A DNA stretch of 64,000 nt from an uncultured Mollicutes bacterium (GCA_900538885.1 UQAI01000001.1:1-64000); one strand, 5' to 3'. Counted from the first letter of the stretch, positions 1-9,180 are shown. Notes: generated by a model not told the origin, from the sequence alone. Numbers and translations: made by a program.

Positions 1-51
1 ACATGCCTTTCACGCATGCACTCACGGGTTCGAATCCCGTACAGATCACCA
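1..51 (+). tRNA. tRNA-Glu(UUC), 3' part only
   Basis: The window opens inside a tRNA. Anticodon stem CATGC/GCATG encloses loop CTTTCAC, giving anticodon TTC (glutamate). The T-arm is ACGGG-TTCGAAT-CCCGT, followed by acceptor strand ACAGATC, discriminator A and an encoded CCA at 49-51. The 5' half (acceptor strand and D-arm) lies before position 1. It is probably the last tRNA of a cluster, since terminator hairpins follow. Confidence 0.9.
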
Positions 52-65
52 TTTTTTGAAGTCTA

Positions 66-94
66 TAAGTCTTCTAGCAAGGCTTATTTTTTTT
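66..94 (+). terminator. possible first terminator after tRNA-Glu
   Basis: A 6-bp stem TAAGTC/GGCTTA (one G-U pair) with a 9-base loop is followed by a run of eight T. The stem is short and AT-rich, so it is weaker than the next hairpin. Confidence 0.45.
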
Positions 95-105
95 GCGTTT
101 TATAG

Positions 106-145
106 GGTATTTTAACTAAAAATGGTTAGAATACCTTATTTTTTT
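106..145 (+). terminator. terminator of the tRNA operon
   Basis: The 11-bp stem GGTATTTTAAC/GTTAGAATACC (one T-G wobble) has an 8-base loop and is followed by TTATTTTTTT. It would end transcription of the tRNA cluster. The remaining gap to 395 has no supportable gene; two degenerate TTCGA-containing fragments lie near 198-226. Confidence 0.65.
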
Positions 146-395
146 ATACGAATATGAAACATTTAGATTTAAACAATAGGGGTGACTGACCACTGACTCG
201 AACCATTGTTTTACGGAATTCGAACCTATAAGAGATAATGGTGGAAATCAAAACGGTTAACTTATTTTTCTTATTAAAGCACGTATCATTCATGATGTGA
301 TGAAACAGTAGGTACTATCAAATTTTAATTTGGTCTTTTAAATTGTTAATAAGAATAGTATTGTTTGTAAAATTTTTATACAATCAAACGTAAAA

Positions 396-464
396 GACAA
401 ATTACTTAATCAAAGTACCACAAATCTATTAAGTAAAATTTCACAAATCTCTTAAACAAAATGC
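396..464 (+). repeat. three tandem 23-bp imperfect repeats abutting a promoter
   Basis: Units at 396-418, 419-441 and 442-464 follow one another without a gap and end directly at the -35 box of the ATPase promoter. Shared core is ACAAAT-N3-TTAA-N2-AAA. Units 2 and 3 match at 18 of 23 positions, units 1 and 3 at 17 of 23. The period is about two helical turns, as expected for side-by-side protein binding on one DNA face. The bound factor is unknown. Confidence 0.6.
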
Positions 465-493
465 TTTACATTTAATTATTAATAATGTATAAT
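465..493 (+). promoter_or_regulatory. promoter of the AAA ATPase gene
   Basis: -35 TTTACA (465-470), 17-bp spacer, -10 TATAAT (488-493). Transcription would begin near 500, which excludes the in-frame upstream ATG at 485 and leaves a leader of about 15 bases with ribosome site AAGAGGTG. Confidence 0.8.
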
Positions 494-514
494 ACTAATG
501 TAAGAGGTGATTTT

Positions 515-1795
515 ATGGATTACAAGAAGAGAATTACTGATGAACTTTTGAAAACAAAATTAGATGCATTTGGTGCTGCATTGATTGTTGGACCAAAAGG
601 ATGTGGAAAAACAACAACCGCAAAGCAAATTTCAAATACTATAATTGAATTTGAAGATGAAGATAATAGGGAATCTTTATTAAAAGTTGCAGAAACAATG
701 CCATCAAAACTTTTAAAGGGTGAAAAGCCAATTCTTTTTGATGAATGGCAAGATGCTCCGAAAATTTGGGGTGCTATTAGAAAATCAATTGATGATACAT
801 GTGATGTTGGTATGTATATATTAACTGGATCCTCATCGCAAGAAGTTGACACACCTCATACTGGCACAATGAGAATTTCTAGACTAAAAATGTTACCAAT
901 GAGTCTTTATGAATCAAGTGAATCTAATGGAGAAGTTTCACTTATTGATTTGTTTAATGATCCTAATTCTTTTGAAGGATGTATTTCCAATCTAACAATA
1001 GATGATTTGATTTTTGCAATATGTAGAGGTGGTTGGCCACGTTCGTTAAACTTGAAAAAAGATAAAGTCAAATTGGAAATTGCAAAAGATTTATTCATAC
1101 AAACATATTCTGTTGACATAAATAAAATTTCAAATATAAAAAGAAATCCTCAAATTGCTCAAGCAATCCTAAGATCTTATTCTAGAAATATTTGTACACT
1201 TGCTGAAACAAAAACTATTTACGGGGATGTTGCAGCTAACTATGATATATCAGAACCGACTTATTATTCTTATATTGAAGATTTAAATAAATTATTTATA
1301 ATAGATGATATTGAACCATGGTGTCCTGCTATTAGATCTAAAACTGCTATTCGTTCATCTAAAAAAAGAAATTTAATTGATCCATCTATTGCAGTAGCTG
1401 CAATGGGTATTTCACCTGAATATTTTGATAGAGATTTTAAAACATTAGGATTTCTATTTGAGTCTTTATGCATAAGAGATTTAAAAATATATTCACAATC
1501 ATTTGATGGTAGAGTATCATATTATCGCGATAGATACGGATTAGAAGCTGACTGTGTTTTACATTTAAATGACGGAAGGTATGCATTAATAGAGTTTAAA
1601 CTTGGTGAACATGAAATTGATGACGGAGCAAAGCATTTATGTGAAATTGAAAGATTAGTGAGTGCATATAATCGATCTGAAAAACAATGTAAATTAAGAT
1701 TGCCTGATTTGAAAATAGTTATTACAGGAACTAAGTACGGATATAAAAGAGATGATGGTGTTTTTGTAGTTCCTATTGGATGTTTAAAAAATTAA
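515..1795 (+). CDS. AAA+ ATPase with DUF4143 nuclease-like C-terminus
   Basis: Protein of 426 aa. Walker A GPKGCGKT lies at residues 26-33, Walker B ILFDEWQD near 73-80 and a sensor-like ILTGSSS near 101-107. The C-terminal third contains E-x-D near 344-346 and IEFK near 360, as in the PD-(D/E)XK-like fold of DUF4143 proteins. The family is widespread in gut bacteria and archaea and its substrate is unknown. ATG at 515 is chosen because AAGAGGTG precedes it and the ATG at 485 lies within the promoter. The gene stands alone with its own strong promoter and tandem upstream repeats, so it is probably individually regulated. A role in mobile-element conflict is only a guess. Confidence 0.8.
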   Translation: MDYKKRITDELLKTKLDAFGAALIVGPKGCGKTTTAKQISNTIIEFEDEDNRESLLKVAETMPSKLLKGEKPILFDEWQDAPKIWGAIRKSIDDTCDVGMYILTGSSSQEVDTPHTGTMRISRLKMLPMSLYESSESNGEVSLIDLFNDPNSFEGCISNLTIDDLIFAICRGGWPRSLNLKKDKVKLEIAKDLFIQTYSVDINKISNIKRNPQIAQAILRSYSRNICTLAETKTIYGDVAANYDISEPTYYSYIEDLNKLFIIDDIEPWCPAIRSKTAIRSSKKRNLIDPSIAVAAMGISPEYFDRDFKTLGFLFESLCIRDLKIYSQSFDGRVSYYRDRYGLEADCVLHLNDGRYALIEFKLGEHEIDDGAKHLCEIERLVSAYNRSEKQCKLRLPDLKIVITGTKYGYKRDDGVFVVPIGCLKN

Positions 1796-2229
1796 AACCA
1801 TTTTTAGTTCTATATTGAAGGTTATTACTGTAAAAAGATACATTTGATACTTTATATCTTTCTAAAATAAGACGAAAATGTCTGAAGTTTATATTAATAG
1901 TTAATAAACAAGTATATTGTAAAATTGATAAAATTCAGCAAAATTGCACAATAAATGCATTTATATATGTACCATTTTTGATAAAGGCGAAAAAGTGGTA
2001 CATTATAATTGGCTTTACTTTTCCCCAAAGTTTTTAACAACACTTAATATTTTAAATGAAATGGCAATTATGGCTAGATATCTAGTATCTAACTATGATT
2101 GCCTTTTCTAATTTTTTTAATAATATGTTTTTATGGAACTTTTTGCATGAAGTTTTATTAATATTGTTCTTAAAAATACATAGCCTATAATTTTTGTTTA
2201 TAAACATTATAGAAATAATGCAAATTATT
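1796..2229. other. intergenic region with two inverted repeats
   Basis: No coding sequence is supported here. At 1969-2001 near-complementary arms GTACCATTTTT and AAAAAGTGGTAC enclose an 11-base centre with no T-run after it, so it looks more like an operator or mobile-element end than a terminator. At 2063-2103 a hairpin with outer stem GGCAAT/ATTGCC and inner stem AGATA/TATCT is followed by T-rich sequence to 2118 and may terminate upstream transcription. Confidence 0.45.
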
Positions 2230-2257
2230 TTGTGAAATTTGTAGATAATGGTATAAT
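2230..2257 (+). promoter_or_regulatory. promoter of the mgtC-like gene
   Basis: TATAAT at 2252-2257 with TTGTGA at 2230-2235 (16-bp spacer). It overlaps the first in-frame ATG (2232), so translation must begin further down. Confidence 0.6.
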
Positions 2258-2291
2258 TATCTCATATATTAAAATGAAACGGGAGAAAAAT

Positions 2292-3020
2292 ATGGATGAA
2301 CTGACAATATTCGCAGATGGATATAACGTAGAAATATGGGAACAAATAGCAAGAGTTGTACTAGCAATGACTTTAGGTGCGGTAATAGGACTTGAAAGAG
2401 AACTAAAAAATAAACCAGCAGGTTTTATAACCTTTATGCTAGTATCAATGGGGTCTTGTCTATTCGCACTTGTACAAGTAAATTTGATTGCAATGAACTT
2501 AAAAAATATGAGTCCAGATACTCAATATGGATTAGATACTTCAAGAATTGTTGCCCAAATAGTACCAGGTATAGGATTTTTAGGAGCAGGTACTATTCTA
2601 CATAATAAGGGTGCCGCAAAAGGAATTACAACAGCTGCTTTATTATGGGTATCAGCTGCCATTGGTCTTTTAGTTGGTATGGGTGGAGTTTCTAATTATA
2701 TTATTGCTTGTGTTACAACGGTAGTTGTTTTTCCTTGTGCTCTTTTAATTAGACGAATAGGAAGAAAATATGTTGAAAAACATCGAATTTACCGTATAGA
2801 TGTTGTAATACTAGCCGACAAAGAACAAGAATTATATGATAAAATAAAAAATAGTGGTGGAAATATTAAAAAAGTTTTCTTTCACAATAAATCAGTTAAA
2901 GAGGATAAGAGTATAAAAGAACTTTATGTATACTTTTCGACTCTAAAAGGTTATAACTATAATGCAATTATAAGCGAAATTATTAATGAGAATTATATAA
3001 TTTCGTTGGAAGATTCTTAA
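2292..3020 (+). CDS. MgtC/SapB family membrane protein
   Basis: Protein of 242 aa. The N-terminal two thirds hold about four to five hydrophobic segments with the family features GAVIGLERELKNKPAG, a Q-x-V-x-GIGFLGAGTI stretch, and a GITTAA-LW segment. The rest is a soluble ACT-like tail. MgtC proteins are inner-membrane proteins tied to magnesium homeostasis and, in some bacteria, to control of the ATP synthase; direct transport is doubtful. ATG at 2292 is preferred over 2232 and 2274 because GGGAG at 2281-2285 precedes it and the promoter covers the earlier codons. The permease gene follows after 30 bases, probably on the same transcript. Confidence 0.85.
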   Translation: MDELTIFADGYNVEIWEQIARVVLAMTLGAVIGLERELKNKPAGFITFMLVSMGSCLFALVQVNLIAMNLKNMSPDTQYGLDTSRIVAQIVPGIGFLGAGTILHNKGAAKGITTAALLWVSAAIGLLVGMGGVSNYIIACVTTVVVFPCALLIRRIGRKYVEKHRIYRIDVVILADKEQELYDKIKNSGGNIKKVFFHNKSVKEDKSIKELYVYFSTLKGYNYNAIISEIINENYIISLEDS

Positions 3021-3050
3021 AAATAAAAGAATAATTGAAAGAAGGATTTT

Positions 3051-4442
3051 ATGAATAATATAAAAAAACAATACGGGTTATGGACAGGGATAGCGATGGT
3101 CGTGGGGATAGTTATTGGTTCTGGTGTCTTCTTAAAGGCTGGAGGTGTTTTGAAACTATCTGGCGGTGATCTTAGAATATCTCTGCTAGCCTGGTTTATT
3201 GGCGGTATTATTATGATTGCCTCGGGCTTTTGTTTTGCGATATTCGCAACTAAAATAACAAAGTATAATGGTGTAGTTGACTATGTTGAAACTGCAACTA
3301 ATAAAAAAATAGGATACTATCTTGCTTGGCTTATTACAACTTTTTATTATCCTATTATTGCAGCAATTGTTTCACTGTTTGCAGGTGTTTATTTCTTTAA
3401 AATGTTAGGATTAAATGTTGGCCTAACTGATTGGCAAAATTTCTTGTTTGCATTTATTTTAGTAACTTTAATCATTTTAATGAATTATTTTTCACCAATT
3501 ATATCCTCAAAATTTCAAATTTCCGCAACCATAATTAAATTATTACCAATAGGTATTATCGCAATAGCTGGTCTTTTCGCCTCATTTATTCCTAAAAGTA
3601 ATAGCACTATGATTGAAGCACTCTCAAATCCCGCTCCTGGTTATGTGGTTAATTTTGGAGATGCCATTAAAAAAACGGCTTTTGCATATGAAGGATGGGT
3701 TTGTGCAACAGCCATCAATGCGGAATTAAAGGATTCACACAAGAATCTTCCAAGAGCTTTAGTGGGTGGAACAATAGCCATTTTGGTGTTTTATATCATC
3801 TATTACATTTCATTATCAGCTTTTTTAGGTAATGCTGGTACAATTAATGAAGATGAAAATGCTCCAATAGCAGTATTTACAATGCTAATGGGAAAATTTG
3901 GGGGAACTGTATTTGCTTTCTTTATTTTAGTTTCTTGCCTTGGAACTGTAAATGGCGTTTCAATTGGATGTTGTCGCGGTATGTATACAATGTCATGCCG
4001 TGGTCATGGAATCTCTCCTCAGAATTTTTCTAAGTTAGGAAAGAACAAAAATGTATCGTTATTATCATGTCTATATGGGTATGGATGCATAATTTTAATG
4101 CTTGGTGTATGGTATCTTGCAATGCATGATGTATGGTTATTTGGCCATTTAGGTGCTATGGATGAGATTGTCTGTGCAATTATTTATGCAGTTTATATTG
4201 CTATGTATATTTATATTATGAAAAACTTTAAGGATTTAGGGGTCCTAAAGCGATTCATAATGCCTTGCTTTGCGATTATAGGATCAGTATTTTTCACCTT
4301 CTGTGGCACTGGTTTGTATCAATTGATAGTTTATCAAGACACTAGTAGCCTTATAGATTTTGTGGTATTTTTAGGATTATTTGTTATTCTTATGCTTCCT
4401 TCTGTGTTCTTTTATAATAAAGAGAATAAAGAAAGCATATAA
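3051..4442 (+). CDS. APC-superfamily amino-acid permease
   Basis: 463 aa with about 12 hydrophobic segments. The N-terminal signature GIAMVVGIVIGSGVF in the first segment is the unwound substrate-binding helix typical of APC transporters, and AFAYEGWVCA near residue 220 matches the helix 6 region. Closest in style to SteT/YfnA-type exchangers or amino-acid:proton symporters; the substrate cannot be read from sequence. A ribosome site GAAGGA lies before ATG. It probably shares a transcript with the MgtC gene and ends at the hairpin that follows. Confidence 0.85.
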   Translation: MNNIKKQYGLWTGIAMVVGIVIGSGVFLKAGGVLKLSGGDLRISLLAWFIGGIIMIASGFCFAIFATKITKYNGVVDYVETATNKKIGYYLAWLITTFYYPIIAAIVSLFAGVYFFKMLGLNVGLTDWQNFLFAFILVTLIILMNYFSPIISSKFQISATIIKLLPIGIIAIAGLFASFIPKSNSTMIEALSNPAPGYVVNFGDAIKKTAFAYEGWVCATAINAELKDSHKNLPRALVGGTIAILVFYIIYYISLSAFLGNAGTINEDENAPIAVFTMLMGKFGGTVFAFFILVSCLGTVNGVSIGCCRGMYTMSCRGHGISPQNFSKLGKNKNVSLLSCLYGYGCIILMLGVWYLAMHDVWLFGHLGAMDEIVCAIIYAVYIAMYIYIMKNFKDLGVLKRFIMPCFAIIGSVFFTFCGTGLYQLIVYQDTSSLIDFVVFLGLFVILMLPSVFFYNKENKESI

Positions 4443-4448
4443 AAAAAT

Positions 4449-4491
4449 AAGTGTATTTCTTGTATTGTTAGTACAAAAAATACACTTTTTT
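4449..4491. terminator. bidirectional terminator between convergent genes
   Basis: Arms AAGTGTATT and AATACACTT pair, with an A-run before and a T-run after, so the hairpin can work on both strands between the permease (+) and the hydrolase (-). Confidence 0.75.
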
Positions 4492-4506
4492 CTTGATGAT
4501 TATTTC

Positions 4507-5463
4507 CTATAAATTATTTTCTTTTAAGAAGTCTTGAATTGCTTTATCATATAATTCAGGTGTAACCGCACGAATATGAGAGTGAGCACCTTTATCAAAC
4601 CATACAAGTTTTTTGGATTTACTACCACACCTATCATAAAGCTCTTGAGCTCTTGCAGGTAGTGAGTATAAATCCTCTTTACTATGTAAAAGTAATAGTG
4701 GTTTATCAAGTTTATCAATGCAATCTTTTGGACCATATTTCATAGTGTGATGCGTGAAATGACGCATCCAAAAATCACATTCTTGAAGGACAGGAAAGAG
4801 TGGACGTTTATCAACAATCATATGATTTTTAAATGAATCATAGAAGTCAGGGTACATTCCTTCAGCAATTAAAGCTTTAATGTTGCTAGGGCAATCTTGC
4901 CTAATCATTGCGTATAATGCGGCCGCAGAACCAATACATATACCATGCATAACAATGGTATCTATATGGTAGGTATCATGTAAGAAATTAGCCCATGCGA
5001 TAACATCTTTGCATTCTTCAAAACCTATTGTGTTATATTCTCCATCACTATAGCCATGCGCTCTAGGATCAATAACCAAGATGTTGTAACCTGCATCTTG
5101 ATAAGGTTTGGCGAAGAAATAAGAATACATACATGCTTCAGTTCTACCTTGATGGATGAAAGCAACTTTGTCATAGCCAAAATCAAAATATTCACCATAA
5201 AGGTTTAATCCTTCATTTATGATGTGAACATCTTTTTTATAACCTTTATTTTTTTCTCCCCATTCAAGGCCAATCTCATACATTCTAACTTGAAGTTTGT
5301 TGGTCATCCATGAACAATGTCTTCCCCATGTGTCTTTGTCTTTACGATGAAGATGCTTTAAATAAATTTTTCTTGCAAGAAAAAAAGTAAAAATAAAATA
5401 TGAAATTATTGATAATACTAATATAGAACCAATAATTATTGAAATTATTACATAAAGTGGCAT
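4507..5463 (-). CDS. membrane-anchored alpha/beta hydrolase with Cys in the nucleophile elbow
   Basis: 318 aa. One N-terminal membrane segment (residues 4-28) is followed by an alpha/beta hydrolase domain. The oxyanion region is IHQGRTEA near 103-110 and the strand motif is DPRAHGYSDG near 132-141. The elbow reads G-I-C-I-G, with Cys176 where serine is usual; the codon is TGT. Acid candidate Asp263 (SKEDLY) and His293 or His295 (GAHSH) complete a triad. Related family members act as esterases or peptidases (BAAT/YqkD type), and a Cys nucleophile is known in dienelactone hydrolase. The active site probably faces the outside of the membrane or the cytosol; which is unclear. Monocistronic. Confidence 0.75.
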   Translation of the reverse strand: MPLYVIISIIIGSILVLSIISYFIFTFFLARKIYLKHLHRKDKDTWGRHCSWMTNKLQVRMYEIGLEWGEKNKGYKKDVHIINEGLNLYGEYFDFGYDKVAFIHQGRTEACMYSYFFAKPYQDAGYNILVIDPRAHGYSDGEYNTIGFEECKDVIAWANFLHDTYHIDTIVMHGICIGSAAALYAMIRQDCPSNIKALIAEGMYPDFYDSFKNHMIVDKRPLFPVLQECDFWMRHFTHHTMKYGPKDCIDKLDKPLLLLHSKEDLYSLPARAQELYDRCGSKSKKLVWFDKGAHSHIRAVTPELYDKAIQDFLKENNL

Positions 5464-5485
5464 TTTTTCCTCCTAAATTGATAAT

Positions 5486-5514
5486 ATTATATCGTAAAGT
5501 AAGTTCTTTGTCAA
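5486..5514 (-). promoter_or_regulatory. promoter of the hydrolase gene
   Basis: On the minus strand: TTGACA (5509-5514), 17-bp spacer, TATAAT (5486-5491). An AGGAGG site lies just before the start codon. Confidence 0.85.
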
Positions 5515-5574
5515 ACCATTAGAAAGGCTACAAAAGTTAATTTTTGTAAGAATTGGTCGATTCAAACAATTTTT

Positions 5575-5603
5575 TTGCTTTTTACAGTATAATATGCTAT
5601 AAT
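5575..5603 (+). promoter_or_regulatory. promoter of the lipid operon
   Basis: TTGCTT (5575-5580), 17-bp spacer, extended -10 TGC-TATAAT (TATAAT at 5598-5603). A second TATAAT sits at 5588-5593. No clear FapR or FabT palindrome was found beside it. Confidence 0.75.
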
Positions 5604-5644
5604 AATAAGTAAAATGCTGAAAAAATGCAAATTATGGAGGACAT

Positions 5645-6547
5645 ATGAAAAAAATAACAATTATTACTGATTCATGTAGCGATTTAAATAACGAATTAAG
5701 AAATAAATATGATATCGAATATTTAGAAATGCGTGTCTTATATGATGACAAAGATATACCTGCAAGCCTTGACTGGGAGTATATGCCTGCAAAAGAATTT
5801 TATGATGCAATGCGTAATGGTACAAGATTCAAAACCGCTCAAGTAAATATGGAAGTATACCTTGAAAAATTTGAAGAAGAAATCAAAAAAGGTAATGATG
5901 TATTATCAATTTCATGTTCTTCAGCATTGTCAAGTTCATATTATGGCAGCATTAGAGCTTGTGAAGAATTAAAAGAAAAATATCCTGATGCAAAAATATA
6001 TTGTGTTGACAGTAGAAACTCAAGTTTAGGCTTAGGCTTAATGTGTATAGATGCATCCATCATGAGAAGTGAGGGAAAAACCATCGAAGAAATAGTAGAA
6101 TATCTTGAAAAACACAAACAGGAAGTAAATCAAATTGCGACTGTTGAAGATTTGAACTATCTTAAACGTGCAGGTCGCGTAACTGCAGCAAGTGCGGTAT
6201 TTGGTTCAATTTTAAAAATCAAACCAATTATTATTTCCGATACATTAGGGCAAAATGTGGCAATAAAAAAAGTAAGAGGAAGATTAACTTCTCTTAAAAC
6301 AATTGTTGAAATGTTTGTTGAAAATTATACAAATGAAGATAAAAAAATGATAGGCATTAGTCATGCAGATTGTTTAGACGATGCTCTTGAATTAAAAAAT
6401 ATGATTATTGAAGCTGTACCTGCCGCTAAGGACATTGAATTCTTAATTGAATACATTGGACCAATTGTTGGAGCATCAGTTGGGCCTGGTACTGTTAGTG
6501 TTTATTTTTATGGAAAGGAAGTTACTTTTTGTTCAACTGAAAAGTAG
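5645..6547 (+). CDS. fakB: DegV family fatty-acid-binding protein (FakB-like) 1
   Basis: 300 aa with DegV features: ITDSCSDLN at the N-terminus, the lipid carboxylate-binding serine stretch CSSALSSSYYG near residues 98-109, and an NYLKRAGRV segment near 178. FakB proteins hold a fatty acid buried in the protein and present it to the FakA kinase, giving acyl-phosphate. GGAGG lies 7 bases before ATG. It is first in a ten-gene operon and is followed after 9 bases by a paralogue and then by FakA, which supports the FakB role over a generic DegV call. Two FakB proteins usually differ in acyl-chain preference; which does what cannot be read here. Confidence 0.85.
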   Translation: MKKITIITDSCSDLNNELRNKYDIEYLEMRVLYDDKDIPASLDWEYMPAKEFYDAMRNGTRFKTAQVNMEVYLEKFEEEIKKGNDVLSISCSSALSSSYYGSIRACEELKEKYPDAKIYCVDSRNSSLGLGLMCIDASIMRSEGKTIEEIVEYLEKHKQEVNQIATVEDLNYLKRAGRVTAASAVFGSILKIKPIIISDTLGQNVAIKKVRGRLTSLKTIVEMFVENYTNEDKKMIGISHADCLDDALELKNMIIEAVPAAKDIEFLIEYIGPIVGASVGPGTVSVYFYGKEVTFCSTEK

Positions 6548-6556
6548 GTAATAGGT

Positions 6557-7489
6557 ATGAGAAAATTTGTAATACTTGCTGATAATGGTTGTGACCTATC
6601 AAAAGAATGTCGTGATTATTTTGATATGACTGACTATGTGACAGGACACTTACATCTACCAGATGGTAGAGAAATTACTACTAAATTAGAATGGGACTTT
6701 ATGAGCTCAAAAGAATTTTATGCAAAACTATCCCGTAAAAATAGTGGAATATCAACATCTCCATCTAATAGTGAAGAGTACTATAAAAAGTTTGAAAGTT
6801 ATATTAAAGAAGGGTATGATATTTTAAGTATATCTTTATCAAGTACAATTAGTGCAACATATAGATTTGCGGTTGTTGCAGCAAACAATTTGAAAGAAAA
6901 ATATCCTGATTGCCGTATATATTGTGTTGATTCTTATCGTGTATCAATGGGATTTGGACTTCTTGTTGCCTATGCTCATGAATTAAAACGACAAGGTAAA
7001 ACAATGGATGAAATTATTGACTGGCTTGAAGTCAACAAGTATAAAGTGCACCAAATGGGGCCAATTGACAATTTATTTTTTGCTGCAAAACGTGGTCGAA
7101 TTTCAATGGGTAAAGCTGTCTTTGGATCATTTGCGGGAATAAAGCCAATGGGAGATTATAGTCCTGAAGGGTATACTTCGGTAATTACTAAGGTAAAAGG
7201 TATTAATAAAGCTTTAGATGTAACCGTTCAATATGTGAAAAGAACAATTGTTAATCCTGAAGAACAATATATTTTCATTGCTCATTCAGAAAGATTTGAA
7301 GCAGCTAATGAACTTAAAAATAGATTAGAAAAAGAAATTAAATGCAAACACATTTTTGTATCAGAAATATATTGTAGTTGTGCTACTAATATAGGTGATG
7401 GGATGATTTCTGTTAATTATTTAGGTGATAAAATTTCGGCAGGGCTTGTCAAAGAAAATGAAGTAATGAATGCAATTTTACAAAAATAA
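6557..7489 (+). CDS. fakB: DegV family fatty-acid-binding protein (FakB-like) 2
   Basis: 310 aa, a diverged paralogue of the preceding gene. It opens with LADNGCDLS and has LSSTISATYRFA in the place of the lipid-binding serine loop. The central segment is FFAAKRGRIS, where the first copy has NYLKRAGRV. It lies 9 bases after copy 1 and 23 bases before FakA. The differences in the binding loop suggest another acyl preference (saturated against unsaturated), by analogy with the staphylococcal FakB1/FakB2 pair. Confidence 0.82.
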   Translation: MRKFVILADNGCDLSKECRDYFDMTDYVTGHLHLPDGREITTKLEWDFMSSKEFYAKLSRKNSGISTSPSNSEEYYKKFESYIKEGYDILSISLSSTISATYRFAVVAANNLKEKYPDCRIYCVDSYRVSMGFGLLVAYAHELKRQGKTMDEIIDWLEVNKYKVHQMGPIDNLFFAAKRGRISMGKAVFGSFAGIKPMGDYSPEGYTSVITKVKGINKALDVTVQYVKRTIVNPEEQYIFIAHSERFEAANELKNRLEKEIKCKHIFVSEIYCSCATNIGDGMISVNYLGDKISAGLVKENEVMNAILQK

Positions 7490-7512
7490 AGACTAAGAAT
7501 AGGACAATTAAA

Positions 7513-9180
7513 ATGAATACTTTAAATGGAACCTTATATAAACAACTTATCTTAAACGGGCTAAATAATTTATCAATACACTGTAAAGAAGTAAATGATT
7601 TAAATGTATTTCCTGTTCCAGATGGTGATACGGGAACAAACATGCTAATGACACTTCAAAATGGTTATTCAGCAATTAGTGGTGTTGATAAAACTAATCT
7701 TTCTGAAATAGCTATGCTTTTTTCAAAAAGTGCAGTACTTGGCGCTCGGGGTAATTCAGGGGTAATTTTATCACAATTTTTAAAGGGAATATGTAATTAT
7801 TTTTCTGATTATGAGGAAGTCGGTGCTATACAGTTTATTCATGCTTTGGAAAAAGGTGTTGAATATGCATATAAAGCTGTAGCAATTCCTGTCGAAGGAA
7901 CGATGCTTACAGTTATGCGTGAAGCCACTGAATATGTTGCAAAATGTATTCAAGGTGAAAAAATTGCAACGATAGACCAAATCATTTCTTTATTTATAAA
8001 TCAAGCAAAAGTTTCACTAGAAAATACCCCTAACTTATTACATGTATTAAAGTCAGCTGGCGTAATTGATAGTGGTGGTGCAGGTTTAATTTACATTTTT
8101 GAAGGAATGGATATGAGCATAAAAGGTGAAATTGTAGAACCATATCAATCCAACCATCAAGCAGTATATGTAGATTATTCAATTTTTAATAGTCACAGTA
8201 AATTTGAGTTTGGGTATTGTACAGAACTTCTAATTCAATTATTAAGTGATAAAGTTGATGTTGAAAAGTTTGATATTAATGATTTTACAGAAGTACTTGG
8301 TGTATTTGGAAATTCAATTGTAACATCACTTAATGATGATAAAGTTAAAGTTCATATTCATACACATACTCCTGAAAAAGTATTAGACTATTGTCACACA
8401 TATGGTGAGTTTTTAGCTTTAAAAATAGAAAATATGGATGTCCAACATGATAATAAAGTACAAGAAACGACTAAAATAGTTCAACCAAAATCAAAAAAAG
8501 AAGAAGCAAAACACCAAAATACAGCAAGTGTTGTGGTAGCTTCAGATAAGAAAATGGCACAACTATTTGAGAGTATGGGAGCATCATATGTAATTTATGG
8601 TGGGGATACTTGTAACCCTTCAGTTAGTGATTTTGTAGATGCTTATAGTAAAGTTAATGCCGATAATATAATTGTATTTCCAAACAATAGTAATGTTATT
8701 TTAACCGTTAATCAATCTGCACAAGTGTTCAATAAAAGTAACATAATTTGTATTGAAACTAAATCTTATTTAGAATGCTATTCGGCCCTAACATTAATTG
8801 ATTATGAGTTAGCAAATATTGCAGAAAATATTGAAGCGATTAATGATGCAATCAAAAATATAACTAGTTTTATCATAACAAAATCAGTAAAGGATTCTTC
8901 ATATGAAAATAGTAATATTCACAAAGATGATTACATCGCGATTAAAGGTAAAGATTTACTTGGAATAAGTACTGATTTAATAGAACTAACAGTGGATGTT
9001 GCCACAAAACTAATTAAAAAAGAGAAAAAAGATATTATGACAATATTTGTAGGTAAAAATGTATCAGAAGAAGATATTAAAAATATAAAATCAAGAATTC
9101 ATAGTGTTGTTGGTTTAATTGATATTGATGTTATTGAGACTGATAATAATGTTCATAATTTAATGATATCACTTGAATAA
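7513..9180 (+). CDS. fakA: fatty acid kinase catalytic subunit (FakA/YloV)
   Basis: 555 aa, a normal length for FakA. The N-terminal DhaL kinase domain has the metal/ATP site NVFPVPDGDTGTNM at residues 31-44 and GARGNSGVILSQ near 78-89. A middle domain follows, containing IDSGGAGL and the paired histidine run VHIHTHTPE, then a DegV-like C-terminal domain. With FakB it phosphorylates protein-bound fatty acids to acyl-phosphate in the cytosol. Its position directly after two FakB genes and before PlsX fits. The ribosome site is weak, so translation may be coupled to the upstream gene. Confidence 0.9.
   Translation: MNTLNGTLYKQLILNGLNNLSIHCKEVNDLNVFPVPDGDTGTNMLMTLQNGYSAISGVDKTNLSEIAMLFSKSAVLGARGNSGVILSQFLKGICNYFSDYEEVGAIQFIHALEKGVEYAYKAVAIPVEGTMLTVMREATEYVAKCIQGEKIATIDQIISLFINQAKVSLENTPNLLHVLKSAGVIDSGGAGLIYIFEGMDMSIKGEIVEPYQSNHQAVYVDYSIFNSHSKFEFGYCTELLIQLLSDKVDVEKFDINDFTEVLGVFGNSIVTSLNDDKVKVHIHTHTPEKVLDYCHTYGEFLALKIENMDVQHDNKVQETTKIVQPKSKKEEAKHQNTASVVVASDKKMAQLFESMGASYVIYGGDTCNPSVSDFVDAYSKVNADNIIVFPNNSNVILTVNQSAQVFNKSNIICIETKSYLECYSALTLIDYELANIAENIEAINDAIKNITSFIITKSVKDSSYENSNIHKDDYIAIKGKDLLGISTDLIELTVDVATKLIKKEKKDIMTIFVGKNVSEEDIKNIKSRIHSVVGLIDIDVIETDNNVHNLMISLE

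Noticed and set aside
190..230. Two TTCGA-containing, T-arm-like fragments on the minus strand
   Set aside because: Neither can be folded with acceptor and anticodon arms; at best remnants.
485..514. ATG at 485 as start of the ATPase
   Set aside because: It lies on the -10 box, and a good ribosome site serves the ATG at 515.
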